A DNA stretch of 64,000 nucleotides from Idiomarina sp. (GTDB lineage Bacteria > Pseudomonadota > Gammaproteobacteria > Enterobacterales > Alteromonadaceae), in contig JAIUMU010000008.1 of the NCBI GenBank assembly GCA_022565355.1, forward strand, positions 1-64,000, in the 5' to 3' direction. Of this stretch, positions 45,301-53,768 are shown piece after piece (the stretch's first letter is position 1; each line of letters begins with the position of its first letter). Under the pieces are notes generated by a model. The model was not told the DNA's origin. It was given only the letters and a program-made list of their open reading frames with translations, and made no database searches. Both the position numbers and the translations under genes were made by a program.

Positions 45301-45613
45301 GGGCCCATTAATCGGTAAGCAAACTACCGGGGCTGGCGTATGGCTCTCGGGCCGCAACACGCTTGCTGATCGGGGCGTTGCTCGCGTAGCCGAAACACCA
45401 CAGCACGCAATGGATGGCCGCTGGATTCTAGAAGGCTCGGGAGTGGTTCCTGATATTACGGTAGATAACTTACCTTTTGCTACCTTCAACGGTAATGATG
45501 CCCAGTTAGAGCGCGGTATTCAGGTGCTTCGCGAGTTATTGCGTGAGAACCCGTACCCACGCTTAGAGGCGCAGCCCATGAGTGCACCTATTGGTGATGA
45601 TATTAGCCAATAA
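42347..45613 (+). CDS. Tricorn-like S41 peptidase, exported
   Basis: 1088 residues from the ATG at 42347. A signal peptide (cleavage likely after A-H-A near 36) precedes two beta-propeller regions with WD/TolB-like repeats (about 45-650), a mixed helical segment, a PDZ domain (about 775-860; VNARVGDVITHVNGRSVSHP) and the S41 core. Catalytic residues align with tricorn protease: His749 in NVLHSQVRGGEY, Ser971-Asp972 in TYSDGETF, Glu1029 in ILEGSGVVPD. In archaea tricorn is cytosolic and degrades peptides from the proteasome; here the signal peptide places it in the periplasm, where it probably degrades peptides for nutrition. It follows the DUF502 gene closely and ends at a UUCG-loop terminator. 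Confidence 0.93.
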   Translation: MNTKLFSLGPLATAMLGTALLGASSLAMSTTAHAEAGYYRAPAIHADKVVFTAEGDLWLSHLDGSVTKRLTTHASEEIGAAISRDGRYVAYVANYEGSPEAYVMPINGGVPKRVSFEGSRVRVQGFTADGNVLYSTDNVVGPANQWVLRSVNPTTLATTTLPLADAIEGTITDDGSHVFFTRFGLQATGDNARVYRGGAKGEIWRFTPGSNQEATLLTSNHEGSVKRPMFYSGRVYFISDADGTPNIWSMNGNGDDFRQHTEYDDWQVWHASMHDGQIAYQRGADVHVLDVRSNRSRTVPIQLASDFTERQERWLENPLDYLNNVSFTGNDQLAITARSQIAIASQGPRRLVQVATPAESRSRNALLSLDGKWVYALNDSSGENEIWRFPADGSEGAEQLTDNGTTFRWNLAASPDGKWLAHDDKDGNLWLLNLESGKNTQIGQGAAGHFALADMVWNADSSLLAFSKNDLHNSRRKVWVYSLSEQTSEVITSAKYESGSPAFSADGNWLYFLSDRNFRATPSSPWGDRNLGPMFDKRSLIYAVSLKPAACFPFAPPQEVSNCDNEQAAEQSVDLSGASKRLWQVPVSADNYYNLSANGERLYVQSRTFDGSAPPTLHSIAFSQTDVKTETFANNVFGYQLSADREKLFFMQGRSMYIVPAGASAPGNLANAQVRTSDWQLAFSPVQEWRQMFRDAWLMHRDFLFDRNMRGVDWVEMRARYEPLLDRLTDRHELDDVFSQLLSELNVLHSQVRGGEYSQPRERASTATLGAQFSIASNGLQIDSIYRVDPDLPDQAAPLSAPGVNARVGDVITHVNGRSVSHPGELMHALRGQSGKQVLLNLQRNGEAVQTVVEPVSGGRDHRLRYETWVQNNRDKVTEASDGTFGYLHLYAMGGGDIASFAREFYANYQKEGLIIDVRRNRGGNIDSWIIEKLLRRAWSFWQPRIGEGYTNMQQAFRGQLVVLTDQLTYSDGETFAAGVKALDLGPLIGKQTTGAGVWLSGRNTLADRGVARVAETPQHAMDGRWILEGSGVVPDITVDNLPFATFNGNDAQLERGIQVLRELLRENPYPRLEAQPMSAPIGDDISQ

Positions 45614-45661
45614 CAATAAAAAGCTCTGTAATTTGCAACTTTCTAGAGGGTTGCGTAACAA

Positions 45662-45691
45662 AAAAGCCAGTTAACTTCGGTTAGCTGGCTT
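45662..45691 (+). terminator. Rho-independent terminator after the tricorn-like gene
   Basis: Stem AAAGCCAGTTAAC / GTTAGCTGGCTTT (13 bp, one wobble) closed by a TTCG tetraloop. It lies between convergent genes, 48 bp past one stop and 43 bp past the other. Confidence 0.88.
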
Positions 45692-45734
45692 TCATTTTCA
45701 TACCCTCAATAAATACTAAAATGTGAAATAACGC

Positions 45735-46934
45735 TTATGGGAATTCATTACTACACATCTCCCAAAATTGCACAGTAGTAGGCGCACACTGCCGCTCTGA
45801 GTTCGGAAGTAAAATACAACCAAAACCGGTGGCGGTAACTAGACAACGGTGTACTTCTTCCGTAAAAGGAGCGAAAGGATCTACTGGCACCCACTCTGGC
45901 CCGCCTTCCTCAAATGAATCAACAAATAATGGAAAATTCAGCAGTAACGATAAACAACCGATATCAGCGCCAAGGCTTTCTAAATTTGCAACGCCTCCTT
46001 GGGTGAAATTCGATACCCGTAACCCATCAATGAATGAAGTTTCCGGTGATAAAACAAATGCTAAATCTTGAGAAGCAACTTTACCTTGGTAAGCATTTCC
46101 TCGGTACTCAACCCGAAAGTGTAGCGAGTTTTCCATCGGCGCACCAAAATTGCTCCGTATATATAAATCACCTTCATTGTAGCGAAAATCTACACCCACT
46201 TGATTGGCGCCCAAACTAAAGCCTTCTAGCCCCACCGAAGTGGTATACGCAGCGAAGGTTTTGTTGCCCGCCTTTTCCGTAACTTCGAAGGCTAAAGTAC
46301 CTAAGAGCGTGTCTCTCCATTCTGCATCGGTGAAATATTTAACCGGGCTATTGAAACATTCACTCTCACTCACACCAGATGCCGTTAAAATCTGTTGCTC
46401 TTCCTGATTAAACGAAATCGTAGGGATGCTTAACGTGTTTGTCGAGCTGGAATGCAGCTCCTGCAGAGCCTCGCGTAGATCACGATCAATATCATAAAAT
46501 AGCTGCAGATCTGCTAATTCATCGGCACGTAACGATAAGCTTTGTGTTGCTGGTGAGGCGTAATCACACCAGGTGTCGTAACAAGGTATATGCACTCTAA
46601 ACTTGAATGCCTGTTCAGTTAGCGTATTGGCGACAATATAAGTTTGGTACTCCGAGGTACAATACATGTCATCAGGAGTAGGCGCTGATTCTGGGTTTTG
46701 AGTAAACATACAACTTGGAGGCGGTGCATTTTGTGCTGCTATCCACTGCGCTTTTTGGTAATCACAGGTATCGCAAGCAAAAATAGTGTCTGCATCTTGC
46801 GCGTTGGCTGGGCTTAATATGAAAAAACTAAGGAGAAAAAAAAGCGCCGCGCTTATCCATTTTAGCGTGATAACCCCGTTACTTTTTCCGTGTACTAGTT
46901 CCATGTGGTTTGTTTCCATGTGGTTTGTTTCCAT
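45735..46934 (-). CDS. Cys-rich secreted protein of unknown function
   Basis: 399 residues if the first ATG is used; three in-frame ATGs lie in a repeated 5' end, so the true start may be 46919 or 46904. TAGG lies near the first ATG. A hydrophobic signal follows (ISAALFFLLSFFILSPANA, cleavage after A-N-A). The mature protein has at least ten Cys, including CDTCDYQ and CYDTWCDY pairs, and is predicted to be mostly beta with a short helical part. No motif or family was recognised. The Cys number and export suggest a disulfide-stabilised cell-surface or periplasmic protein. Confidence 0.65.
   Translation of the reverse strand: METNHMETNHMELVHGKSNGVITLKWISAALFFLLSFFILSPANAQDADTIFACDTCDYQKAQWIAAQNAPPPSCMFTQNPESAPTPDDMYCTSEYQTYIVANTLTEQAFKFRVHIPCYDTWCDYASPATQSLSLRADELADLQLFYDIDRDLREALQELHSSSTNTLSIPTISFNQEEQQILTASGVSESECFNSPVKYFTDAEWRDTLLGTLAFEVTEKAGNKTFAAYTTSVGLEGFSLGANQVGVDFRYNEGDLYIRSNFGAPMENSLHFRVEYRGNAYQGKVASQDLAFVLSPETSFIDGLRVSNFTQGGVANLESLGADIGCLSLLLNFPLFVDSFEEGGPEWVPVDPFAPFTEEVHRCLVTATGFGCILLPNSERQCAPTTVQFWEMCSNEFP
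46905..46934 (-). repeat. 15-bp tandem repeat carrying start codons
   Basis: ATGGAAACAAACCAC occurs twice in tandem at the 5' end of the Cys-rich protein gene and is followed by a third ATGGAA. Each copy supplies an in-frame ATG, encoding M-E-T-N-H twice, so copy number changes would not break the frame. Confidence 0.85.
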
Positions 46935-47050
46935 AACCTACTGGTTCAGTTTGCACAAAAAACCATCATTTCTCAATGCTTTTATCTAATAGCCATAATA
47001 TTCAGTATGTTGCGTTAATAAAATTTCCGATCAATGCCTTTTGTTAGATT

Positions 47051-48103
47051 CTAATTTGATGTGGCCAAGAAAAGTGCTTGCAAACTTGAAAGGCCCTGAA
47101 TGTCAGTGGGCTGTAACGGAATGATATACCGAGGCAACATCGCGAACAGGTGCTGTATTTCTTGCAAGCGTTGTTGCTCCTGTTCTCGCCGTTGCGCCAA
47201 AAAATCGCCATCTGCTGTTGCCGGTAGTACTCGGTTTACCAGCAATCCGGCAACGGGAAGCTTCTCTTTGAGTAACGTTTTTATCGCTCGCTCCGTTTCT
47301 AAAATAGGCAGCTTTTCTGGCGTGAGTACAAATAATAATGCGGTTTGTTCACTATCTTTTAAAATTCGCCGAGTGCGCTGAAATAGCCGTTGCCGATTCA
47401 ACAGGGTTTCGGTAATACCTTTGCTACGTTCGTTCATTTGCGCGGTGGCAAGCTCTTGCGGATCGGCTAGAGGGTTATCTATGTCTTTACCTGCTTTCGG
47501 CGCTAAGTGCGCGAGCACCCCGGATAATTCTTGCGATTTCTTATCATGCTTTAGCATGCCTTGGGTCCACGCCGCCATTGCCTCCGGTAAACTCAATAGG
47601 CGTAATGTGTGTCCGGTAGGCGCAGTATCAAAAATCAAGGTATCGTACTTTTCGTAGCCCTCATCAATTTCCCGGCACATTCGCTCTAGCAGCGCGGCTT
47701 CTTGCGCTCCCGGTGATTCCGCAGAGTTGCGCAACTGACGTTCTACTTCTGCATACATTTGTGGGTGCACAAATTGCTTTGTTTGCCTGATAATGCGCGA
47801 TATGTGAGCACTCACTTCCGCATCAGGGTCTATTTCTAAAGCATCTAAATTAGGCGCTACGGTTACTATTGTGTTACCTACAGAGGTATCTAGCGCGTCA
47901 CCTAAGCTATGGGCCGGATCGGTAGAAATGATCAATACCCGCTTGCCGAGCGCCGCTAGTTGAACGGCCAGTGCGCTCGAACACGTGGTTTTGCCGACAC
48001 CGCCTTTACCACCCACCAAAATAAGCTTCTTCTGCTGTATCGATTTACACAGTGCAGAAATCGGCTGAGTTGCTGTGGCATCCGTATTTTTGAATAAGCC
48101 CAT
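47051..48103 (-). CDS. ArsA/GET3-type ATPase
   Basis: 350 residues from the ATG at 48103, which overlaps the previous stop (TAATG) with AGGTG nine bases upstream. Deviant Walker A GGKGGVGKTT (31-40), switch I DPAHSLGDALD, and switch II FDTAPTGHTLRLLSLPE define the ArsA/GET3/TRC40 family; a single ATPase half is present. In eukaryotes GET3 inserts tail-anchored proteins; ArsA powers arsenite export. No ArsB or arsenic gene is nearby. It is instead the last gene of a coupled cstA / small protein / ATPase unit, which suggests work on the CstA transporter or its small partner. That role is inference. Confidence 0.88.
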   Translation of the reverse strand: MGLFKNTDATATQPISALCKSIQQKKLILVGGKGGVGKTTCSSALAVQLAALGKRVLIISTDPAHSLGDALDTSVGNTIVTVAPNLDALEIDPDAEVSAHISRIIRQTKQFVHPQMYAEVERQLRNSAESPGAQEAALLERMCREIDEGYEKYDTLIFDTAPTGHTLRLLSLPEAMAAWTQGMLKHDKKSQELSGVLAHLAPKAGKDIDNPLADPQELATAQMNERSKGITETLLNRQRLFQRTRRILKDSEQTALLFVLTPEKLPILETERAIKTLLKEKLPVAGLLVNRVLPATADGDFLAQRREQEQQRLQEIQHLFAMLPRYIIPLQPTDIQGLSSLQALFLATSN

Positions 48104-48399
48104 TAGCAGCACCTAAAATTATCTAGCGGCGAGTGCTCCATACCCATACGCTGATGCCACTCATGAAAGCGCTCGAGCATCAGGGGCTGTAACTCCATAG
48201 TGTAAAATTGGGCGGGGTTTGGAATACCCATAAGTTCTGAATACACCAACAGCATAAACAAATCATCTTGATCTCGCTGCGCACGCGCTATCGCCGAGCG
48301 GTAGGGGGCATTATATGCCTCCTCCGCAAATGCGTTAGCTTTGCGCCAGAACGCTTTTATTTTTCCTAATGTGGTTGGGCCGTTACTCAAGTTTTTCAT
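48103..48399 (-). CDS. Small CC-ending protein of cstA operons (cory-CC-star type)
   Basis: 98 residues from the ATG at 48399 with GGAAAGG upstream; an ATG at 48414 is possible. It overlaps the end of cstA and its stop overlaps the ATPase start, so all three are coupled. The protein is helical and charged with no signal; it carries NPAQFYTMELQPLMLERFHEWHQ in two blocks and ends in Arg-Cys-Cys-stop. A C-terminal CC next to CstA and an ArsA-type ATPase matches what I recall as the cory-CC-star family. E. coli cstA is followed by a different small protein, YbdD. The end cysteines may bind metal or lipid or be recognised by the ATPase; unproven. Confidence 0.7.
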   Translation of the reverse strand: MKNLSNGPTTLGKIKAFWRKANAFAEEAYNAPYRSAIARAQRDQDDLFMLLVYSELMGIPNPAQFYTMELQPLMLERFHEWHQRMGMEHSPLDNFRCC

Positions 48400-50056
48400 C
48401 GCCTTTCCGCACATGATTCAGTACCGATGCACATTCTAAGGCAATAAGAATTGCTGCAATCAGCACCACAATATCCAATCCAAACAAGAACCAGTTTTCC
48501 TGCACGTAGAAGGTTTTTAGCTGCATAATTAATGCTGCTACTGTCATCACCAACAAGAAAATTAACGGCACCAGAGTAAAGTACATGGGCCGCCCTAACC
48601 GCACCAGCATCACGGTAATCACCAATAATGTGAGGCCAGCAAGCAACTGATTTGTGGTACCGAATAGCGGCCATATGATTAATCCGCCCGAACCATCGGC
48701 GCCACCTGCTCCAAATGCTAATAGTAAACACGCACCTACGGCCAGTAATGTGGCAGGCACCGCTTTTTGCATCCATTGTAAGTTATAGATTTGCCCCCAC
48801 TCTTGGAAAATATAACGCTGCAACCGCAACCCGGTATCCATCGTTGTGCCCGCAAACAATACGGCCATTACGGTGAACAAGGTTTGCGCGAGATCCACGT
48901 TTACGCCAATGCCGTTGCTCAGTATGTTTGCACCACCCGTTACAAAAGCATTTACACCGCCTTGGCCAAACGAGTGATATACCGCCTGCCAATCGGCGAT
49001 CGTTGCAAAGCCCGCCGTAGCGGCGATAATTGCGGCCAGCGATAACGAACCTTCACCAATTGCACCAAAATACCCTACAAACCGCGCATCGGTTTCTTTA
49101 TTCAGTTGTTTTGATGTTGTGCCACCGGCTACTAAACCATGGAAACCAGAAATCGCACCGCATGCAATGGTGACAAAGAGCAGCGGAATCATGGAAGGCG
49201 TGCCTTCTGGCAAATCGGTGTTAAAGGCGGGAGCTACTAGCTCAGGCCCAGCAAGCAGTACCGCTCCATAGAGCAGGATTAGGCCGATAAATAATTGAAT
49301 CCCGTTAATGTAATCACGGGGTTGTAACAGTACCCATACTGGCAGTAGCGAGGCTATTGCAGCGTAACCGAATAGAATAACTATCCATTGCGCCCGATCG
49401 GAGAGCCCCATAAAGGTTTCTGGTAGCGCTAAAGGTAGCGCCGGGCCAAGGCCAATAAGGGCATATAGCGCCACTACACCAATGATCGATACCGACAATA
49501 AACCAATTAGTTTTCGATATAGCAGCTGGCCGATAATCAGCGCCACAAAAATCGCGCCCCATACGGGTATTACGGCACTGTTGAAATCAACCAGCAAGCC
49601 TGCAATTACCACCGCGAATACGGCGTTTACCATCAACAAAACGAGGAAGATAACAATCATAAACAAGCTACGGGCACGCTTACCAACGATATCACCGGTT
49701 AACGCGCCAATTGATTTTGCTTTGTTACGGTTACTCGCCCAAATTGCCCCAGCGTCATGAACTCCGGCAAAGAAAATTGTGCCCAGAATCACCCACAAGA
49801 AAGCTGGTACCCAGCCCCAAATCACCGCAATTGCTGGGCCAATAATTGGGGCCGCGCCCGCAACCGATGTAAAATGATGCCCCCACAATACAAACTTGTT
49901 GGTGGGCACAAAATCCACACCATCTTCAAATTCGTGCGCTGGCGTTCTGAAATTAGGATCGAGACGATAAATCTTCTCGGCGATAAATTTAGAGTAAAAC
50001 AAATAGCCTAGCGCCATGGCGCCAATACCAGCGATTAGTACGAAAATGGCATTCAT
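48383..50056 (-). CDS. cstA: CstA-family carbon-starvation (peptide/pyruvate) transporter
   Basis: 557 residues from the ATG at 50056 (GGGG nine bases upstream); a GTG three codons earlier is less likely. About 15 membrane helices. CstA signatures: NKFVLWGHHFTSVAGAAPIIGPA, GTIFFAGVHDAGAIWASNRN, GFHGLVAGGTTSKQLN and LFGTTNQLLAGLTLL. It is shorter than E. coli CstA (701) and in the short-family range. Members import peptides or pyruvate at low nutrient supply. First gene of the three-gene unit with the small CC protein and the ArsA-type ATPase. Confidence 0.92.
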   Translation of the reverse strand: MNAIFVLIAGIGAMALGYLFYSKFIAEKIYRLDPNFRTPAHEFEDGVDFVPTNKFVLWGHHFTSVAGAAPIIGPAIAVIWGWVPAFLWVILGTIFFAGVHDAGAIWASNRNKAKSIGALTGDIVGKRARSLFMIVIFLVLLMVNAVFAVVIAGLLVDFNSAVIPVWGAIFVALIIGQLLYRKLIGLLSVSIIGVVALYALIGLGPALPLALPETFMGLSDRAQWIVILFGYAAIASLLPVWVLLQPRDYINGIQLFIGLILLYGAVLLAGPELVAPAFNTDLPEGTPSMIPLLFVTIACGAISGFHGLVAGGTTSKQLNKETDARFVGYFGAIGEGSLSLAAIIAATAGFATIADWQAVYHSFGQGGVNAFVTGGANILSNGIGVNVDLAQTLFTVMAVLFAGTTMDTGLRLQRYIFQEWGQIYNLQWMQKAVPATLLAVGACLLLAFGAGGADGSGGLIIWPLFGTTNQLLAGLTLLVITVMLVRLGRPMYFTLVPLIFLLVMTVAALIMQLKTFYVQENWFLFGLDIVVLIAAILIALECASVLNHVRKGDEKLE

Positions 50057-50191
50057 TTTCAACACCCCGTTGTTGAGAATTGTGTTATGTCACTTATATT
50101 TTATTTTAGCGTAACCTTGCCAATAACCTATTAGACCATTGGCTGATATGGTCAGCTTAATCTAACAATGTGCTTACATCTAGGCATAAAA

Positions 50192-50222
50192 AAACCGGCG
50201 ATTGCTATGCAATTGCCGGTTT
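50192..50222 (-). terminator. Rho-independent terminator of the Oar-like receptor gene
   Basis: Stem AAACCGGCGATTG / CAATTGCCGGTTT (13 bp, one wobble) with a CTATG loop and an A-run that gives T on the minus strand, 47 bp past the receptor stop. Confidence 0.85.
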
Positions 50223-50268
50223 CTATTTTTGCTTTACTTGCTAAATCAAATGATAACTTATCAGATGA

Positions 50269-53200
50269 TTAGAACTGGTAGCGAACACCAATTTTCGCAG
50301 ACCAAGTTGAAGCACGTGCGTTGAAACGAGTTGCTGACGCTGGCGTTTCATCGAAGCCACCAAAAGGTGAGCCGTAGATGTACTGTCCAGTTTCAGGATC
50401 GATTGACACAGCTGCTAAGCGAACACCAGTATCCGAGAAGCTTACCGTGTGGCGCTGGTTGTTAATGCCAACCATCTCTAGCACGTTACGGATATCTAAG
50501 TAGATAGCACCTTTATGGCCATCCATGAAACCTGGGATTTCTTGCTCAAAGCGGAAATCTAGGTTGGTGTTCCAAGGACCACGGTTGCCTTCGTTACGTA
50601 CTGCATAACCACCAGCGAACTGGCTAAGGTTAGCTGCATCTAACCACTGAGAGAACTCAGCGTAAGTTAAGCCACCAGTGTAACGTACGTTTGGATCATC
50701 CGCGCCTGAAGGGATGTAAGGCAAGTAGTTGGTTGAAGACCACAAGTTGTTTTGTGAACCATCACCGAAACCACGGAAGCGGAAGGTATCAAGTGCATAG
50801 CTGTATGGGCGACCTGAAGTACGATCCCAGAAGAATGCGAAGTTAGAACGGTAGCCCGCAAAGAACTCTTTAGAGTAGTTCAATGATGCCATTAAGCGAT
50901 GCTCGATTTCATATGAAGCACGGCCAACAGTAGGGTTGTTCTTATCAATCGCAGTTTGGAAGTTGTAGTTTGAGTGTGCAGTAGATGAACCACCAGAAGT
51001 GATATCTTTCACGTCTTGGTTGGTATAGCTAAGGCGCAAGCTCAAGCCGTTATCCCAAGTGTTACCAGCGCTGAAGGTAGATACGATACTACGGCCACCA
51101 GAAACGTTGTTTAACAAGATGTCATAACGGTCGGTGTTGAAGCCACCTACAGTATTAGGACGGTCGCCTGCCAGCGGATCCCAGCTTACGTACAGTGGAC
51201 GACCAGCAGCAGAAGTTACCTGATTGCCAGCATCATCTAATAACGGAGCTTTAGACAAGTTAGTCCATGCTACTTCACGGTTTTTCTCGGTGTAGATTAC
51301 TTCCGCAGAAGCAAACCAGCCTTCACCTAATGGACCTAAATCTAATTCTGCATAATCAAGCGCTAAGCTGTAGCGCGTGTCATATGGCATTTTGAAGTTA
51401 GGATCGATTGGCGTGGTATTGCCGTCGCCCGCTTGTAGTGCATCACGCATAGACTGCGGAACGCTCTTAATATCCACGTTTTCAACGTTATTCAAGTTCG
51501 GTGCTGCAACAATAGTTACACCATCATTGGTGTAAGCGTTTGAAATCCAAACGTTAGGACGACCACCAGAGAACATACCAGCACCACCACGAATAGTGAT
51601 GTGATCGTTGTAATCATAGTTGAAGCTAAAGCGTGGCAACCACAGGTCTAACCCATCCATGTTATTGGTATTGTCGAAACCATAGCGGTCCATGAAACGT
51701 TGGTTAAACGCAGGGCGATCGCTTGAATTGAAGCGCTCATAGCGTAAACCAAAGCTTAAGGTTAAATCCCAGCTCACATCCCAAGTATCTTGGATGTAAA
51801 GTGCTGTGTTGCTGTAAGCAAATTCCGCTGCACCGTCGTCTGAGTTATTAGTGAACGCGTTCTGATACTGAACTTGTGAGGCAAATTGGTTCTCAAAATC
51901 CTCAATGCTATCGAAGAAGAAGTTACCTAATGAGTTCTGTACGAAAACGTTAAATACGTCAATTTCTTGATGCTCAACACCAAACTGGATTTGATGCTCA
52001 TTCAACAAGTACTCACCGTGCAACTGCAGTTCAGTTGTAGTGGTTTCTAAACGGTTGGCATGACGCGAACGATCTGGGCCAAGATTGATTTGACCTGCGT
52101 TACCACCTGGGTTTTCTTCATCAAGGAAGCGCACTTGTACTTGGCCAAAATTACGGCCCAACGATGGATCTTGACCAGTAGTTACATCTTTAATAGAAGC
52201 TTTAAACTCAGTACTGAAGTTATTCGTCCAGTTTGAATACACTTGCAAAGCAAAGTTATCCATTTCCTGAGTACGGGTGTACCAGAATGAATTTAAGTTG
52301 ATGTTAGTTAAGCCACCGGTTGTGGTGTTATTAGATGCAACATCTTTTGCATTCTGATAGGTAAATGATAAACGGTGATCGTTGTTAATGTTCCAGTCGA
52401 TCTTGGCAAGAATTTTTTCATCTTTTTGATCTGGCTGCACATTCCAATCACCCGCTTCAACGCCATACACATCTCTGGCGATACCTTGAACACGGCTGAT
52501 TACGCTAGGATCAATGTTCTTCGTTTCAACTGCAGATGACCCAAGTGGACCCTGAGCAATTGAAGTTGGCTCTGAATACTCTTCATAGTTTAAAAAGAAG
52601 AACAACCGATCTCTAAGGATAGGTCCGCCAATACTGAAACCATAGGTTTCTTCTCTATAATCAAGATTAGGACGTGCTGCATCTGGCGTGTAGCGGCTGG
52701 CTTTTGGATTGCCGGCCATGCTATCGCTAGCATACTCATAAAATACTGAGCCACGGAAATCGTTGGTACCAGAGCGAGTTACCGCGTTAATGCGAGCGCC
52801 AGTGAAGCCACTGTAACGTGCATTAAATGGTACTGACTGGATTGAAACCTGCTCAATTGCATCAATAGATACCGGTGAACGGTTAGTTGGGTAACCACCA
52901 GAGTTCAAACCGAAATCATCGTTCTGGCCAATGCCATCTACAGTAATACTGTTATAGCGTGGGTTATTACCACCAACAGTTAGCGAACGGCTATCATCGC
53001 CTAGATCAGTGGCTAGTGGGTTTTGACGTACAACATCTTTCAAATCACGATCGAAAGTTGGCATGTTGCGAATTTCATTTTCACCCCAAGTGCTCGAAGA
53101 GCCAGCTTGCAATGAAGTAGTATTGATTGTGCGACCAGTTACGGTAATCCGTTCGATATTATCGCGGCGCTCATCGAGCTGTGCGTTCAAACGGTAAGCA

Positions 53201-53511
53201 TCACCTAACTGCAAGAAGATGTCTTCTAAAGTTTTGCCTTCGTAAACATCTGAATCGATGATAACAATGTAAGGACCACCAACACGCAAACCAGTAGCGG
53301 TGAATACACCAGCTGAGTTGGTTGTTGCTGTTGAAACGGTACCTGATGGAACGTGCTGGATGATAACGCGAGTGTTGGCCACTACTTCGCCTTGTGGACC
53401 AACAATCTGGCCGCGCATTGCAGATGAAGTATCTGCGATTGCGATTCCAGACATACCTAACGTAAGCGCTACTGCTGCAGCAATGCGAGTCAGTTTCGTC
53501 GTTTTAGTCAT
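50269..53511 (-). CDS. Oar-like TonB-dependent receptor with carboxypeptidase-like N-domain
   Basis: 1080 residues. Signal peptide to I-A-D (about 26), then a carboxypeptidase-regulatory-like Ig domain (about 30-110; GQIVGPQGEVVANTRVII), a short STN-like linker, the plug with VTGRTINTTSLQAGS, LTVGGNNPRYNSITVDGIGQ and IQSVPFNARYSGFTGARINA, and a long barrel that ends in VRYQF. This is the OmpA-related Oar class, typical of Alteromonadales, often linked to use of peptides or polymers and to export of proteases. Its codon use is notably free of rare codons, as expected of a highly expressed gene. It has its own promoter region (53512-53768) and terminator. Confidence 0.92.
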   Translation of the reverse strand: MTKTTKLTRIAAAVALTLGMSGIAIADTSSAMRGQIVGPQGEVVANTRVIIQHVPSGTVSTATTNSAGVFTATGLRVGGPYIVIIDSDVYEGKTLEDIFLQLGDAYRLNAQLDERRDNIERITVTGRTINTTSLQAGSSSTWGENEIRNMPTFDRDLKDVVRQNPLATDLGDDSRSLTVGGNNPRYNSITVDGIGQNDDFGLNSGGYPTNRSPVSIDAIEQVSIQSVPFNARYSGFTGARINAVTRSGTNDFRGSVFYEYASDSMAGNPKASRYTPDAARPNLDYREETYGFSIGGPILRDRLFFFLNYEEYSEPTSIAQGPLGSSAVETKNIDPSVISRVQGIARDVYGVEAGDWNVQPDQKDEKILAKIDWNINNDHRLSFTYQNAKDVASNNTTTGGLTNINLNSFWYTRTQEMDNFALQVYSNWTNNFSTEFKASIKDVTTGQDPSLGRNFGQVQVRFLDEENPGGNAGQINLGPDRSRHANRLETTTTELQLHGEYLLNEHQIQFGVEHQEIDVFNVFVQNSLGNFFFDSIEDFENQFASQVQYQNAFTNNSDDGAAEFAYSNTALYIQDTWDVSWDLTLSFGLRYERFNSSDRPAFNQRFMDRYGFDNTNNMDGLDLWLPRFSFNYDYNDHITIRGGAGMFSGGRPNVWISNAYTNDGVTIVAAPNLNNVENVDIKSVPQSMRDALQAGDGNTTPIDPNFKMPYDTRYSLALDYAELDLGPLGEGWFASAEVIYTEKNREVAWTNLSKAPLLDDAGNQVTSAAGRPLYVSWDPLAGDRPNTVGGFNTDRYDILLNNVSGGRSIVSTFSAGNTWDNGLSLRLSYTNQDVKDITSGGSSTAHSNYNFQTAIDKNNPTVGRASYEIEHRLMASLNYSKEFFAGYRSNFAFFWDRTSGRPYSYALDTFRFRGFGDGSQNNLWSSTNYLPYIPSGADDPNVRYTGGLTYAEFSQWLDAANLSQFAGGYAVRNEGNRGPWNTNLDFRFEQEIPGFMDGHKGAIYLDIRNVLEMVGINNQRHTVSFSDTGVRLAAVSIDPETGQYIYGSPFGGFDETPASATRFNARASTWSAKIGVRYQF

Positions 53512-53768
53512 GCCAATTTTCCTGCATAGTTAGTGTGTGAGAGTTTTTGAGTAATCTTGGTCGCGCTACGATAATCACGGAATGTTGCAATTCAATGACA
53601 ATCGTCAAAATTAAGCGCGCGTATTCTATGACAAATTCGTGACAGTTTCACCGCTTTTCTGCCGAAATTTGCTGCTTTTTTGTTATTTAATTGTAACTTG
53701 CTCGTTATGTTTTCGAGTATAGATTATACAACTAAGATGACAAAATTTTTACAATTGCCATAGATTAA

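Noticed and set aside
47051-48103. Arsenite-resistance ArsA
   Set aside because: No arsB, arsD or arsR is present; the gene is coupled to cstA instead.
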